Shown: positions 1 to 5,666 of the stretch, piece after piece
How the letters are laid out: each line of letters starts with the position of its first letter
Numbering within the stretch: the stretch's first letter is position 1
Assembly: GCA_905373705.1 (NCBI GenBank)
Contig: CAJPUA010000071.1
Location: 1 to 5,788 of the forward strand
Origin: an uncultured Schwartzia sp.
GTDB taxonomy: Bacteria; Bacillota; Negativicutes; Selenomonadales; Selenomonadaceae
Length of the DNA stretch: 5,788 bases
Reading direction: 5' to 3'
Notes under the pieces: model-generated
The model's input: the letters and a program-made list of their open reading frames with translations, nothing else
Database searches by the model: none
What the model was told of the DNA's origin: nothing
Made by a program: the position numbers and the translations under genes

Positions 1-533
1 TCGGAGGACATATCGGCGATGAGCGGAAGATAGCCTGTGTCGGGGATATAATGATATTCCGTGCCGTAAATTGTATTATTATAACAGATATGAAGATAAG
101 CGGCGTTGGGGGCGATCTGGATCTCGTTTTGTGCCGGAACGCGGCGGAAATCTTCGTCCTGGCTTGATGCGGCAACGTGTCCGACGCCGAGCAACTCGGC
201 TTCTTCGTAGGCTTTTTTGGCGAAGCTGCCGGAGAGAATATAGCTCCCTACTTTGCCGTCGACGGCAAAATTCATCGGGATCATGGCGAACTGGGTGGAA
301 GCGCCGCCTTGCAGGAACAGAACGTCGTAATCCTCGCCCAGCCCCATCAGCTCTTTTATATCGGCTTTGGCTTGATTCAGCACCGTCTCGAACTCTTTGG
401 CGCGGTGGCTGATTTCGAGAATGGATTCGCCGGTGCCTTGAAAGTTCAAAAATTCGGCTTGCGCTTCTTTTAAGACTTCGAGGGGCTGCATGGCCGGTCC
501 GGGGTTGAAATTGTAAACACGATTCGCTTCCAC
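1..533 (-). CDS. serC: Phosphoserine aminotransferase, N-terminal half (partial)
   Basis: This is the pyridoxal-phosphate enzyme that moves the amino group of glutamate to 3-phosphohydroxypyruvate, giving O-phosphoserine, the second step of serine synthesis in the cytoplasm. About 177 codons are present; the family is usually about 360 residues long, so roughly half lies beyond the left edge. Visible family landmarks are the N-terminal VYNFNPGPA at residues 6-14, the ISHR segment at 41-44, the cofactor-phosphate loop GGAS at 76-79 followed by TQF, NNTIYGT at 152-158, and IADMSS at 172-177. The PLP-binding lysine normally follows this last segment and is outside the window. The start is taken as GTG at 533-531 because a perfect AGGAGGT (minus strand, 547-541) lies 7 bases upstream. 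An in-frame ATG at 557-555 would add eight residues and has no ribosome binding site. The gene diverges from serA. The assignment is very secure; the exact start is fairly secure. Confidence 0.95.
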   Translation of the reverse strand, partial: MEANRVYNFNPGPAMQPLEVLKEAQAEFLNFQGTGESILEISHRAKEFETVLNQAKADIKELMGLGEDYDVLFLQGGASTQFAMIPMNFAVDGKVGSYILSGSFAKKAYEEAELLGVGHVAASSQDEDFRRVPAQNEIQIAPNAAYLHICYNNTIYGTEYHYIPDTGYLPLIADMSS

Positions 534-596
534 GGGAATGACCTCCTGTAACGGCATGAATTCCGGCCGTATCGCCGGGAGCCGCATTCTTACCTC

Positions 597-626
597 ATTC
601 TACTGCCCTTTTGGGCAAGACGTCAA
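597..626 (-). promoter_or_regulatory. Leftward sigma-70 type promoter for serC
   Basis: Read on the minus strand, TTGACG (626-621) is followed after 18 bases by TAGAAT (602-597). This puts the predicted transcript start near 590 and gives a leader of about 57 bases before the GTG start. The spacer between the boxes contains an inverted repeat (GCCC, AAAA, GGGC; 616-605) that could be an operator or chance. The leader shows no T-box sequence, only a short GC-rich hairpin (CCGGC/GCCGG). The promoter is inferred from consensus match alone. Confidence 0.7.
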
Positions 627-635
627 GGGGAAATA

Positions 636-650
636 GAAAAATGTTTTTTC
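636..650. repeat. Short AT-rich dyad between the divergent promoters
   Basis: GAAAAA (636-641) and TTTTTC (645-650) form a perfect inverted repeat with a TGT centre. It sits midway between the two back-to-back -35 boxes (621-626 and 664-669). That position would suit a regulator acting on both serC and serA, but the arms are simple A/T runs and may only reflect promoter upstream A-tracts. No known operator is recognised. Confidence 0.3.
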
Positions 651-663
651 TCGAAACACAATC

Positions 664-692
664 TTGACGTTTTTTGGGGTATCCTTTATAAT
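664..692 (+). promoter_or_regulatory. Rightward sigma-70 type promoter for the T-box leader and serA
   Basis: TTGACG (664-669) and a perfect TATAAT (687-692) are separated by exactly 17 bases, with a T-rich stretch just after the -35 box. The predicted transcript start is near 699, just before the first strand of the leader RNA's Stem I (from about 708). The near-consensus match suggests high basal initiation, with control left to the downstream T-box. The distance to the serC -35 box is 37 bases. Confidence 0.85.
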
Positions 693-707
693 AACAACAT
701 ATACGAT

Positions 708-935
708 AACCGCATAAGCAGCAGCGTGATGAAGAGGAAGCGGATGTCATTCCCTCATAGAGAACCGGCGGCAGGTGTAAGCCGGTAGGGAAGGGCGCTT
801 CGTTCCGCCTCGGAGCGGTCGGCGACGAGCCGAGCGGGCGGCGCCCGATAACGCGCTTTAGAGTCGGTGCGTCGTCATCACTTGGGTGGTACCGCGGAGT
901 TAGGCTTCGTCCCAAACTGGGGCGGAGCCTTTTTT
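708..935 (+). promoter_or_regulatory. T-box riboswitch, probably serine-tRNA responsive, in the serA leader
   Basis: This leader RNA senses uncharged tRNA and decides between termination and serA transcription. The diagnostic T-box sequence is GGGTGGTACCGCGG at 884-897. Stem I can be folded by eye: base 709-713 with 815-819; 734-737 with 808-811; 738-742 with 796-800; 751-755 with 787-791; and an apical helix 764-769 with 781-786 closing a GGTG-containing loop. The unpaired specifier stretch 801-807 contains TCC at 804-806, a serine codon in the usual position relative to the following CGGAG, with a purine after it. A Stem II/III-like helix pairs 821-833 with 864-876 with one mismatch. In the antiterminator, 882-886 pairs with 911-915 and 894-897 with 907-910, leaving the TGGTACC bulge (887-893) that contacts the tRNA acceptor end. 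The antiterminator excludes the terminator at 902-935. The class is certain; the serine specificity is a strong inference, supported by the downstream serA gene. Confidence 0.95.
902..935 (+). terminator. Conditional intrinsic terminator of the T-box leader
   Basis: A 12-pair stem (902-913 with 919-930, two G-U pairs, no mismatch) encloses the loop AAACT and runs into six T residues (930-935). Bases 907-913 are shared with the antiterminator, so the two structures are mutually exclusive. Binding of uncharged tRNA should favour read-through to serA, whose start codon lies 50 bases downstream. Confidence 0.93.
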
Positions 936-984
936 GCCACCGCCGCGCCATTTTCTTACCGCCGAGGAAAAGGAGAGAGACAGC

Positions 985-2571
985 ATGAAAGTTTTAGCAG
1001 CAGACGGAGTATCCCCACGAGGTATTGAGATTCTGCGAGAAGCCGGATTTACAGTCGATGTGAAAGATAAGCTGACGGCAGAGGAGCTTTTGGCGACCAT
1101 CGGCGAATACGACGCATTGATCGTGCGCTCCGCGTCGAAGGTGACGAAGGACGTGCTGGACGCCGGTAAAAAGCTGAAAATCATCGGCCGGGCGGGCGTC
1201 GGTGTCGACAATATCGATATCGGCGCGGCTACAGCCTGCGGCGTTATCGTCATCAATTCTCCCGGCGGCAATACGATCGCGGCGACGGAACACACGATGG
1301 GCATGATGCTGGCCATGGCGCGGCACATTCCCGTCGCCAACGAAACGACGCAGAAGGGTGAGTGGAACCGCAAGAAATACGTCGGCGTTGAGCTGCGGGG
1401 TAAGACACTGGGCGTCGTCGGGCTGGGGCGCATCGGCGCCGGAGTAGCGAAGCGGGCGCAGGCCTTCGATATGGACATTATCGGCTACGATCCCTATGTG
1501 ACGGAGGAACGCGCTACGGTGATGGGCATAAAGCTGGTGACGTTGGAACAGATTGTCGAGCGGAGCGACTTTATTACCGTTCACATGCCGTTGACGGCGG
1601 AAACGCGAAATATGTTCAACAAGGATAATCTGGCAAAGATGAAGAAGGGCGTCCGCCTCGTGAACTGCGCCCGTGGCGGTATTATTAACGAGCAGGATCT
1701 TGCCGACGCCGTGAAAGCAGGTATTGTCGCCGGCGCAGCGATCGATGTTTACACGACGGAACCGATTCCGCCGGATCATCCGCTGATCGGTCTTCCCGGC
1801 GTCGTCCTGACGCCGCATCTCGGCGCGTCTACCATCGAAGCGCAGATCGGCGTTTCCGTCGACGTCGCCGAAGGGATATGCGCCGCTCTCAAGGGCGAGC
1901 CGGTCATGACGGCGGTCAATATGGCGCCGGTTTCCCCACAGGTCATGAACGTCATTAAGCCGTTCTTCGATCTGGCGGAACGGCTTGGCTGCATGGCTGG
2001 GGCACTGGCCGACGGCGCGGTTCGTACCATTGAGGTCGAATACACGGGCGATATCACCGACGTCAGCACGAAGCTCCTGACGACGGCGGTCGTCAAGGGG
2101 CTTCTTAACCCGATCCTCGAGACGAACGTCAATTACGTCAACGCTCCAAGTCTGGCGAAGGAACGAGGGATCACGGTCCGCGAAGTCAAAAATAAGGAAG
2201 CGGCGAATTTTGCCAATCTCATTACCGTTAAGGTTAAAACAGAGAAAAAGGAAGTCGCGCTGCAAGGGGCGCTTTTCGGCAATGAAGGGCGTATCGTCGC
2301 CATCGACGGCTATCGGGTCGACGTCGACCCGCACAAGCGCATTCTCATCTGCCCGCACATCAACCGGCCCGGCGTCATCGGCAAGGTCGGCTCCATCATG
2401 GGTGACGAGGGAATCAATATTTCCGGGATGCAGGTGGGAAAGACCGATCAGGAAGGCACGAACATCATGGTTCTCATCGTCGACAACGATATACACGACG
2501 ATATTCTCCACCAGATAACCGCGCTGGATGGCATTTTTGGCGCCAAACTCATCAATTTTGATCTTTTGTAA
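985..2571 (+). CDS. serA: D-3-phosphoglycerate dehydrogenase, long form with ACT domain
   Basis: The enzyme oxidises 3-phosphoglycerate to 3-phosphohydroxypyruvate with NAD+, the first committed step of cytoplasmic serine synthesis. The 528-residue product matches the usual length of the long SerA form. The split substrate-binding domain covers roughly residues 1-97 and 285-315, and the NAD-binding Rossmann domain about 98-284, with GLGRIG at 146-151 and D169 expected to hold the adenosine ribose. The catalytic Arg-Glu-His set is visible: R230 in NCARGG, E259 in TTEP and H278 in PHLGAST. An allosteric substrate-binding domain (about 320-450) and a C-terminal ACT domain (about 453-528, beginning ILICPHINRPGVIG) follow. 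In the family the ACT domain commonly binds serine for feedback inhibition; that has not been shown for this protein. The ATG at 985 is chosen because AAGGAG (969-974) precedes it by 10 bases and the product then starts with the family-typical MKVLAADG. An upstream in-frame TTG at 934 lies inside the leader terminator and is rejected. Transcription is controlled by the T-box. Confidence 0.98.
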   Translation: MKVLAADGVSPRGIEILREAGFTVDVKDKLTAEELLATIGEYDALIVRSASKVTKDVLDAGKKLKIIGRAGVGVDNIDIGAATACGVIVINSPGGNTIAATEHTMGMMLAMARHIPVANETTQKGEWNRKKYVGVELRGKTLGVVGLGRIGAGVAKRAQAFDMDIIGYDPYVTEERATVMGIKLVTLEQIVERSDFITVHMPLTAETRNMFNKDNLAKMKKGVRLVNCARGGIINEQDLADAVKAGIVAGAAIDVYTTEPIPPDHPLIGLPGVVLTPHLGASTIEAQIGVSVDVAEGICAALKGEPVMTAVNMAPVSPQVMNVIKPFFDLAERLGCMAGALADGAVRTIEVEYTGDITDVSTKLLTTAVVKGLLNPILETNVNYVNAPSLAKERGITVREVKNKEAANFANLITVKVKTEKKEVALQGALFGNEGRIVAIDGYRVDVDPHKRILICPHINRPGVIGKVGSIMGDEGINISGMQVGKTDQEGTNIMVLIVDNDIHDDILHQITALDGIFGAKLINFDLL

Positions 2572-2600
2572 AACTGTTGGGGAGTATTTCCCATTAAGCG

Positions 2601-2656
2601 GCGCTCCTTTCCTAAATTTCGGATATTTAATCCGGATTTTAGAGGGGGGCGCTTTT
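2601..2656 (+). terminator. Probable intrinsic terminator downstream of serA
   Basis: A long imperfect hairpin pairs 2601-2610 with 2643-2652 and 2612-2624 with 2630-2642, with one bulged base (2611), one T-T mismatch, several G-U pairs and a loop at 2625-2629. It is followed by only four T residues (2653-2656). Its place about 30 bases after the serA stop, before a spacer containing a new promoter, supports a terminator. The short T-run makes its strength uncertain. A smaller hairpin (about 2578-2593) precedes it. Confidence 0.7.
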
Positions 2657-2875
2657 GCTGTGTCATTGGATTTTTTTGAGAAGCGAACAATTCCTTTGGT
2701 AAAGTGTTCAGTGTGGCGATAATTCGCCTGTTATTAGGCATTATGCGCAGGCGACAGGCAATCTTTGGTTTGAAATAAGTTTATCTTCTTATACGTTTTC
2801 ATTTGTTTTACGTTCATGAGGATGGTTTGGAAAAAATAGGAAAATAGGAATATATGGGCTTATTAAAATTTCATG
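2657..2875. other. AT-rich non-coding spacer with candidate promoter elements
   Basis: No credible gene is seen here on either strand. The spacer is clearly more AT-rich than the flanking genes. It contains overlapping inverted repeats at 2715-2754 (separate entry), a tandem duplication of AAAATAGG (2833-2840 and 2841-2848), and a weak sigma-70-like pair: TTTGGT around 2695-2700 with GATAAT at 2718-2723, 17 bases apart. Part of it may be an upstream regulatory region for the chemoreceptor gene, or a long leader if transcription starts near 2730. Confidence 0.5.
2715..2754. repeat. Overlapping inverted repeats with alternative pairing
   Basis: GGCGA (2715-2719) and TCGCC (2724-2728) are a perfect inverted repeat around TAAT. 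TCGCCTG (2724-2730) also matches CAGGCGA (2748-2754) as a 7-base inverted repeat. The central strand can pair with only one partner at a time. A third small repeat, GCCT/AGGC (2726-2729 with 2736-2739), also uses the same central bases, and CAGGC occurs again at 2755-2759. It could be an operator, a small RNA structure or a decayed palindromic element. No named family is recognised. Confidence 0.45.
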
Positions 2876-2901
2876 TAAACTATATGTTAACTGGGAGATA
2901 G
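2876..2901 (+). promoter_or_regulatory. Candidate sigma-28 (flagellar type) promoter for the chemoreceptor gene
   Basis: TAAA (2876-2879) is followed after 15 bases by GAGATAG (2895-2901). The sigma-28/SigD consensus is TAAA-N15-CCGATAT, so the -35 part and the GATA core with its spacing match while the leading CC and final T do not. The location just upstream of a chemotaxis receptor makes this plausible, since such genes are often in the flagellar sigma regulon. The predicted start would be near 2908. The match is short and in AT-rich DNA, so chance is possible. Confidence 0.45.
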
Positions 2902-2930
2902 TAACCAGATATTTATTAAGGAGGGGTACG

Positions 2931-4313
2931 ATGCTTTTTCAATCGACACCCAAGCGGGTTGCTGCCGCACCGGAAAGCGGGACGGACGTAGGGGAACTGG
3001 AAAGATATTTGCAGGCGTTGCTTGAAGGGGAGCTTTCTCGCGCCGTACCGCGTTTGCGTGATTCAAAAATGCGGGCAATCGCGGAGCTTATCGAAAAGTT
3101 TGCCCGCCAGCAGGCAGGTATGCTTATCAATTTATCATTAGAGCTTAATCAAGCGGTCTACGATACGGTAGGCGCCGCTAACCGGCTCAATGATCTGGCA
3201 AGAGAGAATCGGTCTGTGCGGACGAACGTGAAGGAACTTATGACGGCAGTCAATTACATGACGAATGATATCGTTTATCTGGCGGAGGCCACATCCAAGA
3301 CGGCGGAACAGACGGGCGTAGGTAAGAGCGCCATGGAACTGACGCAGACGACGATGGAGGATGTGGCGAAGGATACGAGCAGCGCTCAGACAGGTCTCGC
3401 GGGGATGACCGATCATGTGACGACGCTGCATGATCGGGCGGCGAGTATTGATCATCTCGTTGTCACGGTCAACAGTATCGCCGAGCAGACGAATCTCCTC
3501 GCACTCAATGCTTCTATTGAGGCGGCGCGGGCCGGCGAGCATGGCCGCGGTTTTGCGGTGGTCGCTGACGAGGTGCGTAAACTTGCCGAGCAATCAAAAA
3601 CTTCGGTCGATGAGATTCGCGATCAGCTGACACAGATCCGCACTGGCGTGGAGGAGATCGCCGGGGAATTTCAGCATATGGACGATTCCTTTCGGGCGAA
3701 TGTCGAGGCGGTCGGGAAGGCGAATGATGAAACGGGCAAGCTGATGAACGTTTTTGATACGATCAATACGACTATTGACACTTTAGCGCCGCTGGCGCAG
3801 CGACAGTCTGCCGCTTTTGAGGAAATGAACGCGACGCTGCACTCCACCGTGGACGATGTTGTGAAAATGACGGACGAATCCAAGAATTGCAATGCGGGGA
3901 TGTATGATTCCGTGCGTAAGATTAATGCGCTTCGCATTAAAGCCGGAGAGTTAAAGGTTGGGTTCGACCCAAAAGCGACGATCGAATTTGCCAAGACGGA
4001 TCACCTCGTCTGGGCGATGCGGATTCATCAGATGGTTTGGGGTAACGTCGAACTGAAGTCAGCGGACGTCGCCGAGTATATGCATTGTCGGCTGGGGCAC
4101 TGGTATTTCGGGGAAGGTAAGGAAAAATACGGTCACATGCCGGAGTATGAGCGGCTCGGAGTTATACATGAAAAGTTTCATAAACTCTGCGCGGCGACGA
4201 TCGACGCCTACTATGCTCATCGCGAGCAGGAGGTCGAGGCGAATCTGCCCGAGCTCGACCGGCTGTCGGGTGAAGTTATCGCTTGCCTTGAAGCGATTGA
4301 GAGAAAAATGTAA
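2931..4313 (+). CDS. Soluble methyl-accepting chemotaxis protein with C-terminal CZB zinc-binding domain
   Basis: This is a cytoplasmic chemoreceptor that should signal through CheW and CheA to the flagellar motor. The 460-residue protein has no hydrophobic segment long enough to cross a membrane. Residues 1-60 form a short N-terminal region of no recognised family. Coiled-coil signalling arms of roughly 135 residues each flank the conserved hairpin tip (about 183-225), seen as AEQTNLLALNASIEAARAGE and GRGFAVVADEVRKLAEQS. Residues about 350-460 are a CZB domain whose whole signature is present: H358 in HLVW, C386 in CRLGHW, then H413 and H417 in HEKFH. The spacings (24 residues from W361 to C386, 21 from W391 to H413) fall within the published pattern. 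Known CZB receptors use this His3-Cys zinc site to sense oxidants such as hypochlorite, or zinc; the ligand here is unknown. There is no C-terminal receptor-methylase tethering pentapeptide. The ATG is preceded by AAGGAGGGG (2918-2926). It appears monocistronic, between a candidate sigma-28 promoter and a terminator. Confidence 0.95.
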   Translation: MLFQSTPKRVAAAPESGTDVGELERYLQALLEGELSRAVPRLRDSKMRAIAELIEKFARQQAGMLINLSLELNQAVYDTVGAANRLNDLARENRSVRTNVKELMTAVNYMTNDIVYLAEATSKTAEQTGVGKSAMELTQTTMEDVAKDTSSAQTGLAGMTDHVTTLHDRAASIDHLVVTVNSIAEQTNLLALNASIEAARAGEHGRGFAVVADEVRKLAEQSKTSVDEIRDQLTQIRTGVEEIAGEFQHMDDSFRANVEAVGKANDETGKLMNVFDTINTTIDTLAPLAQRQSAAFEEMNATLHSTVDDVVKMTDESKNCNAGMYDSVRKINALRIKAGELKVGFDPKATIEFAKTDHLVWAMRIHQMVWGNVELKSADVAEYMHCRLGHWYFGEGKEKYGHMPEYERLGVIHEKFHKLCAATIDAYYAHREQEVEANLPELDRLSGEVIACLEAIERKM

Positions 4314-4317
4314 AAAA

Positions 4318-4364
4318 GTCGCGCTGTGTCGCTGGGTTTCCAGCACCGGCGCGGTTTTTCTTTT
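4318..4364 (+). terminator. Intrinsic terminator downstream of the chemoreceptor gene
   Basis: An outer stem pairs 4320-4326 with 4347-4353, and an inner stem pairs 4331-4335 with 4340-4344 around a GTTT loop, with a small internal loop between them. It runs into TTTTTCTTTT (4355-4364). The A-run starting within the TAA stop codon (4311-4317) precedes the stem, so the structure may also work weakly in the other direction. It lies immediately after the stop codon. Confidence 0.88.
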
Positions 4365-4423
4365 GAGATGAATGAAGGCGCGGTGGGGGATGGGATAAGC
4401 GCTGCCGGTTAGAAAAGGATGGA

Positions 4424-4452
4424 TTGACGGAGCGGCGGCGAAGTCTTATAAT
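4424..4452 (+). promoter_or_regulatory. Sigma-70 type promoter for the M48 metallopeptidase gene
   Basis: TTGACG (4424-4429) and a perfect TATAAT (4447-4452) are 17 bases apart. The predicted start is near 4459, leaving a leader of only about 17 bases that is almost entirely the ribosome binding site AAAGGAG (4461-4467). The strong consensus match and minimal leader suggest constitutive expression without leader-based control. Confidence 0.85.
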
Positions 4453-4475
4453 TAAGAAAGAAAGGAGCGATAGTT

Positions 4476-5579
4476 ATGCACATATTCAAACGAGGCGTTA
4501 AGGGGATGCGGGGAAAAGCCGCTGTCCTTGCCGCGGTCGCAATATTTTTGCTTTCCTTGGTTGCGGGGTCGACAGCCGAAGCGAGCTGGGGCAGCATCCT
4601 TGGTGCAGGGATCCAGATAGGCGTTCAGTACGCGCAGGTCGATAAGGCGATGAAGTATTATGACGGCGAGGGGCGCGGCGAGTTCTTTGAAATGATGAAG
4701 GAAAAGTATGGCGTTAATGAAGATGAGGAGCTTAATGCGCGGTTGGACGTCATTATGGAGAATCTTTCCGCCGCGATCGCAAAGGTTGATCCATCAATTA
4801 AGGATAAGCCGTACAATTATTTCATCAATCCGGACGAGAGCTTTAATGCTTTTTGCTCGCTGGGGCATAATGTGAGCGTTAATACGGGAATGTTCAATCT
4901 TGTGGCGAATGACGCTGAGATCGCGGTCGTACTGGGACATGAAATGGGGCACGGGCAGAAGGAACATGTGCGCAAAAGTCTCAAGGGCTCTTTGATTGAT
5001 GGATCAACCTTTGCGATCGTGGCGGAAGCAACCGGTCTGCAGGGGCTGGGGAATATCCTCGTGAATAACATCAGCGCCGTTCATGTGACGAAGCCGCATG
5101 AGTGGGAAGCGGATAATATGGCGTTTGAATACATCATTCAGTCGGATTATAACCCCGGGGCCTGCGCCGCGATCTGGCAGCGGGTTATGGATAAGTATGG
5201 AAGCGGTTCAAAGAGCTTCGTAGGCGATATTTTTAACCCGTCGGATCATCCGTCCCACGAAGAACGGCGGGATAACTACGCGAAGAAGCTGGAAAAATAC
5301 TCCGGCGGCAAGGTGAAGATCGAGGTTCTTGACAATGCCGCGACAGTGCGGGTCAATGGTAAAGCGTTTGTCACGCCGTCAAGCACCGATGACATGAGCG
5401 GCAGTGAGCGTGCTTATTTTGTTGCCGGGGCACTGGCAAAGGCGTATCATGACGGTACGGCGGACGAGGCCTACGCGTCGGATGGCACGCTCTATTTCGG
5501 AGATCAGGCCGTTATCACCCCCATGGGGCTGGACGCTTCGGCGGAGGAACTGGCCGAGGTACTCAATCGCATCCGATAA
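4476..5579 (+). CDS. Exported M48-family zinc metallopeptidase
   Basis: This is a secreted zinc endopeptidase, probably acting on proteins on the outer side of the cytoplasmic membrane. The 367-residue product begins with a signal peptide: basic residues within 5-14, a hydrophobic core about 15-31, and a likely cleavage after the AEA at 34-36. No lipobox cysteine is seen, so it is not a lipoprotein. The M48 core runs about 60-275. It has NAF at 124-126, the zinc and catalytic motif HEMGH at 155-159 (H155, H159, catalytic E156), the third-ligand motif EWEAD at 209-213 (E209 expected), and the family-typical HP...R segment at 258-264. The loop after NAF reads CSLGHN rather than the commoner ALPGG-type sequence. 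Residues about 280-367 form a C-terminal tail that is neither a TPR set nor otherwise recognised. M48 relatives such as BepA serve envelope protein quality control; its substrate here is unknown. The ATG at 4476 has AAAGGAG 8 bases upstream; the ATG at codon 11 would shorten the basic region. Confidence 0.93.
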   Translation: MHIFKRGVKGMRGKAAVLAAVAIFLLSLVAGSTAEASWGSILGAGIQIGVQYAQVDKAMKYYDGEGRGEFFEMMKEKYGVNEDEELNARLDVIMENLSAAIAKVDPSIKDKPYNYFINPDESFNAFCSLGHNVSVNTGMFNLVANDAEIAVVLGHEMGHGQKEHVRKSLKGSLIDGSTFAIVAEATGLQGLGNILVNNISAVHVTKPHEWEADNMAFEYIIQSDYNPGACAAIWQRVMDKYGSGSKSFVGDIFNPSDHPSHEERRDNYAKKLEKYSGGKVKIEVLDNAATVRVNGKAFVTPSSTDDMSGSERAYFVAGALAKAYHDGTADEAYASDGTLYFGDQAVITPMGLDASAEELAEVLNRIR

Positions 5580-5610
5580 CAGCGCGCGACTGGCGGAAAA
5601 ATTAGTGGTG

Positions 5611-5619
5611 TGGTATAAT
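5611..5619 (+). promoter_or_regulatory. Extended -10 promoter for the downstream exported protein
   Basis: TGGTATAAT combines a TGn extension (5611-5613) with a perfect TATAAT (5614-5619). The -35 region 17 bases upstream (TGGCGG, 5591-5596) is a poor match, as is common for extended -10 promoters. The predicted start is near 5626, about 40 bases before the TTG start. No terminator is visible between the protease stop (5579) and this site, so read-through from the protease promoter is also possible. Confidence 0.65.
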
Positions 5620-5666
5620 CGGGCGGAGAATATTTTCTGGCTGGTGCGTGGGAAGGGGGTCTATCC

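Noticed and set aside
71..473. Plus-strand frames opposite serC
   Set aside because: They are shadows of serC; the minus-strand frame has unmistakable aminotransferase motifs.
595..951. Minus-strand frame across the leader region
   Set aside because: It overlaps the T-box RNA and both promoters, and its product is low-complexity without motifs.
934..984. N-terminal extension of serA from the TTG at 934
   Set aside because: The TTG lies in the T-run of the leader terminator, has no ribosome binding site, and adds residues not typical of SerA. The ATG at 985 has a clear Shine-Dalgarno sequence.
994..2511. A 505-codon open frame antisense to serA
   Set aside because: It mirrors the codon bias of a GC-rich gene. 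Its product is rich in D and R, shows no family motif, and lies entirely opposite a gene with full catalytic motifs.
2687..2723. Second sigma-28-like site (TAAA at 2700-2703 with GCGATAA)
   Set aside because: The spacing between the boxes is about 12-13 bases, too short for the sigma-28 consensus. The GATAAT here fits a weak sigma-70 -10 box better.
2657..2930. c-di-GMP or other known riboswitch upstream of the chemoreceptor
   Set aside because: Such elements often precede chemotaxis genes, but the conserved core sequences are not present in this spacer.
3138..3593. Minus-strand 151-codon frame inside the chemoreceptor gene
   Set aside because: It lies opposite the most conserved part of the signalling domain and has no motif or ribosome binding site of note.
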